NCBI RefSeq assembly: GCF_905250085.1
Contig: NZ_CAJNOB010000023.1
Location: 62,001 to 126,000 of the forward strand
Direction: 5' to 3'
Length of the DNA: 64,000 bases
Source of the DNA: Candidatus Methylacidithermus pantelleriae
GTDB lineage: Bacteria > Verrucomicrobiota > Verrucomicrobiia > Methylacidiphilales > Methylacidiphilaceae
A program made the position numbers and the translations under genes. The notes below the pieces were generated by a model. That model made no database searches and was not told the DNA's origin. It saw only the letters and a program-made list of their open reading frames with translations. Below, in pieces: positions 9,492 through 18,229 of the stretch (its first letter is position 1; each line of letters starts with the position of its first letter).

Positions 9492-10060
9492 ATGGCAGGA
9501 TATCCGGAGGAAGGGGAGTTCGTGGGCCAAGCGGCAGGGTGTTTCCTACAAGACGGCTTGGCGGATGTGGAAGGAGGGGTGTATGCCTCTTCCCGCAGAG
9601 GAGTTGCCAACGGGGACGGTGGGTGTTGGTGCGGAGTCTTTACAACCCGATGGGATGGCCTTTTGCCCGCGGCGTGTGCAAGGGCCGATGAGAGAGCGGA
9701 TTGCGAGAGACCATTGGCTTGGGTTCTTCGGGTTGATTCTCAACCCAAGCGTTGCGGGTCGTTCAGGCTGTCAAGCAGGTCGGCTCCGGGATGAAGCGCC
9801 ATCGTAGAGAGCTCGTTGGGGAGGTCTCTCATCGGAAGGTTGGCATCATTCTGGTCGAGGAGCGCGACCGGCTGATGGGCTTCGGGTTCGAGTACCAGGA
9901 AGCGGCATTGGCCGCGTAGAGTCGATCCATCCTGGTGGTGGAGCCCAATGAGAGGACCGACGATATCGTGCGCGATCTCAATGAAGGGATGGTTTCCTTG
10001 TGTGCGAGCTTTTACGAGAAGAAATGCGCGCAGAACCGTGCCAAGAAAGGGCACAAACCC
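9492..10060 (+). pseudogene. IS607 tnpA serine recombinase pseudogene (copy A)
   Basis: Fragments in different frames recreate an IS607 TnpA. The MerR-like DNA-binding part reads WRMWKEG-like then PLPAEELPTGTV (9565 onward). After a frameshift, the resolvase domain reads VVQAVKQVGSGM, VGIILVEERDRLMGFGFEY and SILVVEPNERTDDIVRDLN, ending in NRAKK. These match the family pattern of KEVGSGLN, VEHKDRLTRFGF and DLxxDLVSIVYSFCARLYG. A TAG interrupts the resolvase part after EAALAA, and the catalytic-Ser region near ARVSS is scrambled. It is therefore non-functional. Confidence 0.75.
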
Positions 10061-10064
10061 ATTC

Positions 10065-11706
10065 ATGAGTAAGCTCCCAATGTTGACATTCAAGGGACGT
10101 TTGACGCCCACAAGAGAAGAGCTTTCGTGTCTTCCCGCCAATGCCGCGCTCTACGGGCGGGGGGAGGGGACTTTTTTTCTGCCTGATGCAGGCTGGCGTC
10201 TCGTGCGACGGGCTCAAGCGATCCTCCCTGGCGCGGTTTGGCTTGACCGCCCGCGAGTTCCATGCCCTCTGGGTGGGAGCTCGAAGGAAAGATGGCTGTA
10301 ATCGGCCAAAAGCGGCCCAAGCTCATTGAGGAAGCTATTGGAGCGGATCGGGAGAGGGGAAAAAATGATCCACAAGCTCGAGGAGAAGAACCCGGGATCG
10401 AACGTTTTGCCCAAGAAAAAGCGGCGGCTGGCCATCGTCCCGACCGAGCCTGACGCGCTTCTGGCCGAAGAGGAGTCCCAAGCGGGTGCGTTTCTCTTTC
10501 GTTTCCCTCCGCCTCTTCTTGGAAAGAGTGTTTTTTGGAAGAAAACTGATACGCCCACTCTGCCAACTGGAAGAGGGATGGGGAGCTGCAGCGGAAAAGC
10601 CCCTTCTGTGTCCTCGGGTCGACGGACAAAACCCCCGCGAGCTCGTCCTGCCAAGCCACGGTATCCCCGAACGGGGAACTATCGGCTTCGCATGCGGCTA
10701 CCGGAGGGATGAGGGAGCCCCCGCCAATACCTGGTTCTTGACGGCGTGCGTTTCGCCTACGGCCTGCAGGCGATCCTTCGAAGTCCGTTCCGGCAGCCGG
10801 AGGGTGATCGCACCAATCAAGGACGGGAAACTCGTCCGGAAGCGGGAGCGATCTACGGTAAGCTTCTGGTTCGTGCGCGATCGGAAGCGGTGGCGGGTGT
10901 TGGCGAGCGCCGAGGCGCGGACCGGTTTCCCTGGTCAGAGGGCGCCTTGCCGGAGCGGTTGGCATTGAGATGAACGAGGATCGTCTGGCCTTGGCCGAAA
11001 CGGATCGCTTCGGCTATCTGGCGGATGCTCGTCGGATCCGGTGGACTCTCTATGGCAGGAGAAAGGAAAAGGCCAAAGCCCCTTTTGCTCATGCGTGCAA
11101 AGGGATCGGCCGGGCGTTGCGCCGAATCGGGCAAGATGCTTGTGATCGAACGATTGGATCTTTGCAAGAGAAAGCTCAAGGTTGAGTCGGTGGGTTTCGT
11201 TCGGGCTCGCTCTCTTCCTTCGGCTACCGGCAACGCGATGGTGATGGTGAAGTCGGCTTTTTTTTGCCCCGGAGCCAAGGCGATCGAGCTCGGACCCGCC
11301 CTACAGGCCTGTGACCGCCGCGGCAAAAAACTAGGCACGTTGTCATCGCGCGAGTTTTCACCAGGGTGTGGCCTCGTGTTCTTACCCACAGAGGATTGGG
11401 TTTCTCCGAACGCCCATCCGTGCCAGAGGCAGTCGTGCCTACTGGAAAGGGGAGTCATGTCACCTTCGTCCTACCCGGAAGCAATCGGACGAAGCAGCTA
11501 CGGTCGTTTCTCTCGCTGGGGTTCGGGGGAGACTCCAATCGGAGCAAGCCCCGTCGGGAGGCAATCGGCTGTCTGCGATGGCTCTGTCCCCGAAATCGCG
11601 GGGATTGGGTACTCCCTGGGCTTTGCCAGTGAAACGCCGGCACGCGAATTTTCGGGAGCACTCTTTTCGGCCGGCGTCCCAGACAATCTTCCTTGGTAGG
11701 CAAATG
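10065..11706 (+). pseudogene. tnpB-related pseudogene (copy A)
   Basis: It starts with ATG MSKLPML just after tnpA, as in intact IS607 elements. Recognisable blocks in shifting frames are KPKLIEE-type helices, KKKRRLAIV, WFVRDRKRWRVLAS, the RuvC-I-like [19 protein letters not shown] (about 10955-11015), RuvC-II-like VIERLDLCKRKLK (about 11140) and a C-terminal RRGLGFSERPSVPEAV-like block near 11390. At least two frameshifts lie between the RuvC-I and RuvC-II blocks and just before RuvC-I. This matches the larger TnpB-related accessory proteins of the IS605/IS607 superfamily, ancestral to RNA-guided nucleases. It is inactive as read. Confidence 0.7.
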
Positions 11707-11837
11707 GACGATATTGGTTGTAGGAAAAGAAGCTTTGTGAGACCAAAGGGGAAAAGGCCGGCTACCCCGGAGTGACGATGTGGCCCGTCACCCTTTTGAA
11801 ACCCACGTGGGATCGTTCTCACAGCCGGTTTGGCTAG

Positions 11838-14054
11838 ATGCACACCTCTTTTCACCCCTGCCCGATCGCGACGGTTTGGAGGATCATCCTGGGTTTGGCG
11901 TGGTTCTTTTCGGGGTCGTGCTTGGTGTGGCAAAGAGCGCAAGCGGTCAAGCCTCAAAGGATTGTGATCGAGTCTCGGGAGGACTTCGAAAAGGGAGATC
12001 TTATTAGTGCGAGCCTTTCGGAGGAGGGGGTCCTTCGGCCGGCTCCCTTAGTCGAAAAGGTGGCTGAACTGCCGGTAGACGAGGTCTGGTGGGTTCTTCC
12101 TTCTCCGGAGGGGGACCTTCTGTTGGGAGCTTCCCCCGGGGGACGGATTTTCCGGGTGACCAAAGATGGGCAATCAACGGTTTATGCAACCATTCCCGAA
12201 AGATATCCTTACGCGGCTGCTTTGGGTCCCTCGGGCGAGCTCTACGTGGGTGGGTCTCCTGGTGGGAAAGTCTACCGGATCGTGAAAGGAAAAAGAGAGG
12301 AATTGTTTGATCCCAAAGAGACGTATATCTGGTCCTTGCTATGGAGTCCTCAAGGAGATCTTTTCGTGGGAACGGGAATCCGGGGTCGGGTCTACCGGGT
12401 AAACCGCCGTGGCTCGGGGTCGCTTTACTCCCAAATGGAAGCGACGCACGTCCGGTGTCTTAGTTGGGATCCTTGGGCAAAGAGGCTTTTGGCTGGAGGT
12501 TCGGATCGGGGAGTTCTCGTCCAGTTTCAAGGGCCTGGTCCGGAAGGGTCGATCGTGATAGCGGACAGCGGCCGGCAGGAAATCCCACGGATTGTAAGCC
12601 TTCCAAGCGGGGACATCTTTTTTTTGGCTACAGGTCTTCCGACTCCTCCTGCTTCTTCCGTTGGGGGATCAGAGACCCGTGGTGAAGCCCGGGGCGACGC
12701 GGGAATACCGGTGGTTCTTGCTCCCGACTTTTCTGAGGCGACAAACCCGGGGGCTCCGTCCCCTCCCGGTCCTCCGCGAGCGGGGGGAATCTCTGTGGAG
12801 GCGGCCCGCCCTGTGAGTGCCAGTGCGATCTGGCGCCTCGATCGCTCTTTGTATCCCTTGCTACTGCAAGAGTTCAAGGGGACAGCGAGCACCCTGGATT
12901 GGCTGGAAAAGGAAAAGCGGCTTCTAGTGGGGATCGGCGGGCAAGAGGCGTTACTGTATCGATGCACTCTTCGAGGGGAGGGTGAACTCTGGGCCAAGCT
13001 GGGGACCGGGATGGTGAGCGCCGCCTACGCGGATCCAGGAGGGACCGTCTGGGTTGTTACGAGCCATCCTTGCCGGATGTACCGGGTGAGTACGCTACGA
13101 CGAGGGGTAGGGATTTATGAATCCTCTCCTTTAGACAGTGGGCTTTTTGCCCGTTGGGGTTCTGTGCGGGTGACAGGGAAAGGGAAAGTTCACATAGAGA
13201 CGCGAACCGGAAACGTTCCACGTCCGGGTACTTCGTGGTACGGCTGGCAACCCGTTAGGGGAGACCTCTGCCAAAATCCGCCGGCTCGCTATCTGCAGTT
13301 CCGGCTTCGATTGGAGGAAGATGGCTTTGTGAACCGTGTGGAGGTTGCGTATCTCCCGCAAAATGTGCCCCCCCAGGTCACAGAGGTGGACGTGCTGCCT
13401 TCTGGCTTCGGCTATACCGAAATGGTCTCCCCACCGGGACCTCCTGCACCGAAAACCATTGAGCAGCTGTTAAGCGAAAAGGGCCGGGTGGAAGGAACGG
13501 AATCGCTTTTTCGACTCCCGACTCGCTATCAACCCAGGGAGGGAAGGGGTTTGCGTACGGTTGTCTGGAAAGCCGTAGACCCGGATGGTGACGTCCTCCG
13601 GTATCGGATTGATTATCGCAGGGAACCGGGCGGAGCGTGGCAACTATTGGCCAAGGACTTAAAGGAGCCCATTTTCACGTGGGACACCAGCGGCTGGCCC
13701 GATGGCCAGTACCGGGTGCGTGTCGAAGCGTCTGACCAAGCCGATAACGCTCCGGGAGAAGGTCGTTCCGATTCTCTCGAAAGCTCTCCCTTTGTGGTCG
13801 ATAATACTCCGCCGGCGGTCCGGGTCCTTTTTCGGGCGGGAGATCGGGTGCGTTTTGAGGTCACGGATCTTTCCAGCGGGATCAAGTCCGTGCTGGTCTC
13901 AACCGATGGCAGAGAATTCTTGCCTGCTTTGCCGAAGGACGGCATGGTCGATTCGCAGAGGGAGGAATTTGAAGTTCCTTGCCCAGCGGGGTCTTCGGTG
14001 TTCATTCGAGCCGAGGACCAGGCAGGCAACGTAAGTAGTGCCGTTGCACAATGA
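11838..14054 (+). CDS. secreted beta-propeller protein with C-terminal Ig/Fn-like part, function unknown
   Basis: 738 residues. A signal sequence is likely at about 13-36 (VWRIILGLAWFFSGSCLVW then RAQA). From about residue 80 there are repeated propeller blades of the type EVWWVLPSPEGDLLLGASPGGRIFRV, GELYVGGSPGGKVYRI and GDLFVGTGIRGRVYRV, resembling NHL/WD-like folds. A Gly/Pro/Ala-rich spacer follows near residue 270-310, then more blades. The C-terminal third reads like fibronectin or Ig-type domains (VWKAVDPDGDVLRYRI, GQYRVRVEASDQADN, FIRAEDQAGNVSS). No catalytic motif is visible. The stop overlaps the next gene as ATGA, so the protein probably works with, or at least is made with, the left-handed beta-helix protein. 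Confidence 0.65.
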   Translation: MHTSFHPCPIATVWRIILGLAWFFSGSCLVWQRAQAVKPQRIVIESREDFEKGDLISASLSEEGVLRPAPLVEKVAELPVDEVWWVLPSPEGDLLLGASPGGRIFRVTKDGQSTVYATIPERYPYAAALGPSGELYVGGSPGGKVYRIVKGKREELFDPKETYIWSLLWSPQGDLFVGTGIRGRVYRVNRRGSGSLYSQMEATHVRCLSWDPWAKRLLAGGSDRGVLVQFQGPGPEGSIVIADSGRQEIPRIVSLPSGDIFFLATGLPTPPASSVGGSETRGEARGDAGIPVVLAPDFSEATNPGAPSPPGPPRAGGISVEAARPVSASAIWRLDRSLYPLLLQEFKGTASTLDWLEKEKRLLVGIGGQEALLYRCTLRGEGELWAKLGTGMVSAAYADPGGTVWVVTSHPCRMYRVSTLRRGVGIYESSPLDSGLFARWGSVRVTGKGKVHIETRTGNVPRPGTSWYGWQPVRGDLCQNPPARYLQFRLRLEEDGFVNRVEVAYLPQNVPPQVTEVDVLPSGFGYTEMVSPPGPPAPKTIEQLLSEKGRVEGTESLFRLPTRYQPREGRGLRTVVWKAVDPDGDVLRYRIDYRREPGGAWQLLAKDLKEPIFTWDTSGWPDGQYRVRVEASDQADNAPGEGRSDSLESSPFVVDNTPPAVRVLFRAGDRVRFEVTDLSSGIKSVLVSTDGREFLPALPKDGMVDSQREEFEVPCPAGSSVFIRAEDQAGNVSSAVAQ

Positions 14055-14785
14055 GCCAAAGACAGGATCCGGCCGAGAACCCTGATTCCCTGTTTGCTCC
14101 GGATCGCTATCTGGATGCGTCCCACACGGCTCATCCGGGCCTCTTAGAGGGCGCGCACTATGTGTGGGAACTCATAAACCGGATCCGTCTTTTTTTTCTC
14201 GAGGGTTTCGTTCCCGCGATCCACGGGACGGTGGCGCAGGGCTCTTGTTTAGGCCAGGAGGTCTTTGTGGGGAAAGGGACTGTCATCGAGCCGGGTGTGG
14301 TGATCGAGGGCCCTGCATGGATTGGTGAAGAGTGTCATCTTCGGCCGGGCGCTTATCTGCGTCCCTATGTGATTGTGGAAAAGGGGAGCGTAGTGGGAAA
14401 CTCCTGCGAGCTCAAAAACGCCTGGCTTTTTGAAGAAGCCGAAGTTCCGCATTTTAACTATGTGGGAGATTCCATTCTCGGGTACCGGGCTCACCTGGGG
14501 GCTGGTGCGATTCTTTCCAATCTCAAGTTAACGCGCGACGAGGTTTGCGTGCGGCACGGTTCGCTCCTTTTTCGAACCGGCCTTCGGAAATTTGGGGCCA
14601 TTCTGGGGGATCGGGTGGAGGTAGGTTGTAATGCGGTGCTCAATCCCGGTTCCATTGTAGGTCGGGATGCGTGTATCTACCCGGGTGTTGTCTGGCGCGG
14701 CGTTCTGGAGGAAGGGGCCATCGTTAAGTGGCGCCCCACTCTGGAAGTGACGTGCAAGAAGAAACGGTCTTCCAAAACGGGGTGA
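14051..14785 (+). CDS. left-handed beta-helix (LbH) acyltransferase-like protein
   Basis: 244 residues with hexapeptide repeats forming a left-handed beta-helix: VFVGKGTVIEPGVVIEGPAWIG, HLRPGAYLRPYVIVEKGSVVG and later VEVGCNAVLNPGSIVGRDACIYPG. The block NSCELKNAWLFEEAEVPHFNYVGDSILG closely resembles the acetyltransferase half of GlmU (VKNSxxGxxxKxxHLxYxGD), including the His. There is no nucleotidyltransferase (pyrophosphorylase) domain. Related stand-alone proteins are annotated as nucleotidyltransferase-like or UDP-sugar N-acyltransferases, but the substrate is not determinable here. A 4-base overlap with the beta-propeller gene suggests a shared message. Confidence 0.75.
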   Translation: MSQRQDPAENPDSLFAPDRYLDASHTAHPGLLEGAHYVWELINRIRLFFLEGFVPAIHGTVAQGSCLGQEVFVGKGTVIEPGVVIEGPAWIGEECHLRPGAYLRPYVIVEKGSVVGNSCELKNAWLFEEAEVPHFNYVGDSILGYRAHLGAGAILSNLKLTRDEVCVRHGSLLFRTGLRKFGAILGDRVEVGCNAVLNPGSIVGRDACIYPGVVWRGVLEEGAIVKWRPTLEVTCKKKRSSKTG

Positions 14786-15265
14786 GGTTGGTTTGGGGCG
14801 AGCGGGAAGGAAAATGCCTGGACGCTGCGAGGGACGGGAAGTTACCCTTCCTTCTCAAGGCAAGGAGTAGGTGGTCGGTTGCTTGCGCCCTTTCGATCGG
14901 TAGTCACCGGGGAACAAAGAGGCGTAAAGCCGGAGAGGATGCGATGCTAGGGAACGTTTTTGGGGCGGGCCCTAGGGAAAAAAATCTTTTCTGCGGGATG
15001 GTTGGCTTGCTTGTTGGTTGGGGCAAAGAAAGTTGTCCTGGAAGGAGTAGCGCTGGCTTAGGAACGATGCCCAGAGGAAGAGTTCCAAGGGGGTCAGGGG
15101 CATCGGCAGATATGCCAAAGCCAAAGGATGACTGGGTTACCGGGGGGGATGCTCGTTTTGGGGAAATCGACTGGCTGGGTGATATCGAAGACCCGAAAAA
15201 GGTAACGAGGCCTACAAGCAACGACCGATCAGGGAACTCCATCTTTTTCTTTCCACTACCAGACG
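14786..15265 (+). other. intergenic, with a doubtful small ORF ending inside trpE
   Basis: 480 bases. One frame from an ATG at 14944 runs to a TAG at 15273, 8 bases inside trpE, giving about 109 residues ending in a natural-looking acidic stretch (DDWVTGGDARFGEIDWLGDIEDPKK). Another frame upstream encodes a signal-peptide-like segment (KKIFSAGWLACLLVGA) that stops early. It may be a small exported protein broken by a frameshift or mere chance. No homology is recognised, so it is not called as a gene. Confidence 0.3.
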
Positions 15266-16774
15266 ATGGCTAGCTTTCCTTCTCAAGGAACGTGCGGAAC
15301 CTTTCCGGACCGCAAGCGCTTCTTTGAGCTGGCTTCGCGGGGTAACTTGATCCCTGTTTACCGCGAAGTGGTGGCAGACTTGGACACGCCGGTCTCTGCC
15401 TTTCTCAAAGTTGCTCAAGGCTCCTATAGCTTCCTATTAGAATCGGCGGAACGGGACGGGCGTTTTGGCCGGTATTCCTTTGTTGGAACCCATCCGGCTT
15501 GGGTCTTGCGGGTCCGGCATGGAAGAGCGGTTTTGGAAGGTCGCGATGGGGTTCGCTGGGTGGAGGACCACGTGGATCCTCTCCAGAAGCTAAAAAAGCT
15601 CATGGATCGGTTCCAAGCAGTAGCCGAAGGAGATCTCCCTCCTTTTTACGGGGGGGCGGTGGGGTATTTGGCCTACGAAGCGGTTACCTATTTCGAACCT
15701 AGCGTTCCGAGGGCTTCTTGCGACGACTTGGGCCTACCGGATGCTTGCTTTGTTTTGGCCGATACCCTGGTTGCTTTTGATCACCTGCAGCGGAAGTTGC
15801 AGCTGGTTGCCAATGCCTACGTGGAAAACGATCCTCGAAAAGCGTACGAAGAAGCGGTGCAAAAACTCGACCAGCTGGAGGATCGCTTGCGCCGCCCGAT
15901 GGATCACCGGCTGGTCTCTGTTCAGCCTGCGCCTCCACCGGTAGCTTGGAAGGCCAATCTTTCGAAGGACCAGTACCTGTCCATGGCGGAAAAGATGCAC
16001 CAGTATATCCAGGCTGGAGATATTTTTCAGGTGGTTCCTTCCCAGAGGCTTGAGGCTGCCTTTGAAGGGGACCCTTTGGATCTTTACCGAGCCCTACGGA
16101 TCATCAATCCGTCTCCCTACATGTTTTATTTGAACCTGGGGGACGTTCAAATCGTGGGCTCCTCGCCCGAGGTTCACGTTCGTTGCTTGGGACGAAAGGC
16201 TACGATCCGTCCGATTGCGGGTACCAGACCGAGGGGAGCAACGGCGCAGGAGGATGAAGAACTGGCACGCGAACTTCTGGCCGATCCGAAAGAGCGGGCG
16301 GAACACGTAATGCTTGTCGACCTGGCAAGAAACGATTTAGGGAGGGTTTGTCGTTTTGATACGGTTCGGGTAACCGAGTGGATGGTGATTGAAAAATATT
16401 CCCACGTGATGCATCTGGTTTCCAACGTCGAGGGCTTCCTTGAACCTGGTTGCACGCCGTACGATCTTTTAAGGGCGACCTTCCCTGCGGGAACGGTTAC
16501 CGGGGCTCCCAAGATCCGTGCGATGCAGATCTTGGCGGAGTTGGAACCCACCTGCCGGGGCGTGTATGCGGGCGCCATTGGCTATTTTAGCTTCTCGGGT
16601 GACCTGGATTCGGCCATCGCCATTCGCACAGTGGTTTGTAAAAATAAAAAAGCTTACCTCCAGGCAGGGGGAGGGCTTGTTGCCGATTCCACTCCCCTGG
16701 GCGAGTATCGGGAAAGCTTGAGTAAAGCCGAGGCAGGGCTGCGCGCGCTAGCCTTGGCGAAGAGCTTTCGCTAA
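15266..16774 (+). CDS. trpE: anthranilate synthase component I
   Basis: 502 residues, typical TrpE length. It converts chorismate plus ammonia to anthranilate. The N-terminal tryptophan-binding motif LLES is at residues 57-60, implying feedback inhibition. The catalytic part carries GDIFQVVPSQR, PIAGTRPRG (Ala in place of the PabB Lys), ARNDLGRV and AGTVTGAPKIRAMQI. The ATG at 15266 lacks a good ribosome site. trpG follows 46 bases downstream, making the two-subunit synthase. No other trp genes are in the window, so the pathway is split in this genome. Confidence 0.95.
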   Translation: MASFPSQGTCGTFPDRKRFFELASRGNLIPVYREVVADLDTPVSAFLKVAQGSYSFLLESAERDGRFGRYSFVGTHPAWVLRVRHGRAVLEGRDGVRWVEDHVDPLQKLKKLMDRFQAVAEGDLPPFYGGAVGYLAYEAVTYFEPSVPRASCDDLGLPDACFVLADTLVAFDHLQRKLQLVANAYVENDPRKAYEEAVQKLDQLEDRLRRPMDHRLVSVQPAPPPVAWKANLSKDQYLSMAEKMHQYIQAGDIFQVVPSQRLEAAFEGDPLDLYRALRIINPSPYMFYLNLGDVQIVGSSPEVHVRCLGRKATIRPIAGTRPRGATAQEDEELARELLADPKERAEHVMLVDLARNDLGRVCRFDTVRVTEWMVIEKYSHVMHLVSNVEGFLEPGCTPYDLLRATFPAGTVTGAPKIRAMQILAELEPTCRGVYAGAIGYFSFSGDLDSAIAIRTVVCKNKKAYLQAGGGLVADSTPLGEYRESLSKAEAGLRALALAKSFR

Positions 16775-16820
16775 ATAGCGTGACCAGAAGCAAGGAGAAG
16801 GAAGATCGGCTTAACGACCC

Positions 16821-17402
16821 ATGACGCTCGTGATCGACAATTACGATTCCTTCACCTATAATCTCGTCCAATATCTGGGAGAGCTGGGGGAAGAGGTCAT
16901 TGTCCGGCGCAACGATGTAATCAGCCTCGAGGACGTCCGGCGGTTGGGACCGGATCGGATCGTAATCTCACCAGGTCCTAAAACCCCTAACGAGGCGGGT
17001 CTTTCCTGTGTGGTCATCCAAGAACTCGGCAAAACGATTCCTATCCTTGGCGTCTGCTTAGGGCACCAGTGTATTGGACAAGTTTTTGGAGGCCGGGTGG
17101 TGCGGGCCCAGCGTCTCATGCACGGCAAAACTTCGCTGATCTACCATAATGGGAGCCTTCTTTTCGAGAGATTACCCAACCCGTTTGAAGCCACCCGGTA
17201 CCACTCGCTCATTGTGGACCGTGACTCGGTTCCTGACTGTTTGGAGATTACCGCGGAAACGGATCAAAAGGAGGTAATGGGCCTGCGACATAAGACGTAT
17301 CCCATTTTTGGCGTCCAGTTTCACCCGGAATCTATCCTGACCCGCTGCGGGAAGGATCTGTTGCGAAATTTCTTGTCTCTTTCCTATTCGGCTGCTGGCT
17401 AA
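16821..17402 (+). CDS. trpG: anthranilate/aminodeoxychorismate synthase glutaminase component
   Basis: 193-residue class I glutamine amidotransferase. The triad is visible: Cys in GVCLGHQ, His in VQFHPES and the Glu two residues later. The N-terminus [18 protein letters not shown] is standard for TrpG/PabA. It supplies ammonia to TrpE encoded just upstream. Because pabB at 281-1543 has no glutaminase partner nearby, this subunit probably serves both enzymes (amphibolic, as in Bacillus). That sharing is inference from the window only. A GGAGAAGGAAG stretch lies upstream of the start, but further away than usual. Confidence 0.92.
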   Translation: MTLVIDNYDSFTYNLVQYLGELGEEVIVRRNDVISLEDVRRLGPDRIVISPGPKTPNEAGLSCVVIQELGKTIPILGVCLGHQCIGQVFGGRVVRAQRLMHGKTSLIYHNGSLLFERLPNPFEATRYHSLIVDRDSVPDCLEITAETDQKEVMGLRHKTYPIFGVQFHPESILTRCGKDLLRNFLSLSYSAAG

Positions 17403-18229
17403 AGCTTGGGGATTGGGGGTTGGGGAGATGATTGTCAGCTGGTTCGTAAGGGGGAGTTGCAGGGATCGGACCCTTTCAGTGGGGCGTATCTCGGTGAGTT
17501 GATGTTTCTTTTCGTGGATTGAGTAAAAAGGACCCAATGAGAATCCGAGACACCGCGAGTTTGACCATGTCCTCATCGTGGCACAGGCTCTAGTCACCGC
17601 CGGTGGCGTCTCGCTGGCTGAGGTCTCCTGTGGAAGAATGTAGGGTTCGATTGGACCTTTTTTGCAGGTCCGGTTTGGGAAGCCCCGCGGGGTCCCCCGA
17701 GCCAAGAGAGGTAACCGGGAGACGGAGGGAAGTCTGTGAAGGGTTTCGTAGGGCTTTTTCTTCCCGGAGGCACACACCCCCTTGGTTGAGACGACCATGT
17801 ACACAGGTTGGTCCACAGCTAGCCCTTACATGGTCACGTTTTTCGGCTAGGCTAGGCTCTCTTACAGGTCCTGCCGGGCTCTCGCCGGGGAGGTGACGCT
17901 TTGTGGGGATCGTGCTGGGAAAGGCAAAAAAGTTTTGCGCCAGCTCAGGAGCCACTGACCTCGTGCCAGGAGAAAGGAACGGGTCACGGGGCTCATTCTT
18001 GAGCCAAACGAGGGTGGCCTTCGGTAGTGAGAGAATATAATCTTTGCAATCATCTAGCTTGCGGGCGAAGGGTTGACTCAGAAAGGAGTCAATCCCGAAA
18101 AAAAAAGCTTTTTGGGACAAGCCTACCCGTTGAGTAGAGTTGGGCGCAGGCGCTGGGGGCTTGCCAAGGGAAAACGAGATTTTGCCAATTTGCAAAAAAC
18201 CTTGCAAGAACTGACCGGAAGCTAAGCCG
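17403..18229. other. intergenic, 0.8 kb, no intact gene
   Basis: Between trpG and the DLH-like gene. A long leftward frame covers part of it (17590-18537), but its sequence is Ser/Pro/Arg-rich with no recognisable motif and crosses into the next gene, so it is treated as a shadow. Rightward fragments such as FDHVLIVAQALVTAGG (about 17555-17605) and VETTMYTGW (about 17785) look protein-like but are interrupted by stops. They may be remains of a lost gene that I cannot identify. Confidence 0.45.

Larger units (their letters stand above)
9492..11706 (+). mobile_element. decayed IS607-family element, copy A
   Basis: This is a remnant of a two-gene IS607-type element: a serine recombinase (tnpA) followed by a tnpB-related gene, both broken by frameshifts and stops. 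Its limits are set by where similarity to copies B (30608-32833) and C (44140-46170) begins and ends. All three lie in the same orientation. The exact ends are not defined by inverted repeats, which fits IS607 elements as they have none. Copies A and B share several long, nearly identical tracts. Confidence 0.8.

Noticed and set aside
10090-10965. Leftward frames of 290-314 residues inside IS607 remnants (also 31325-32269)
   Set aside because: They are antisense to the recognisable tnpB blocks and occur at the same place in both copies because the DNA is homologous, not because they are genes.
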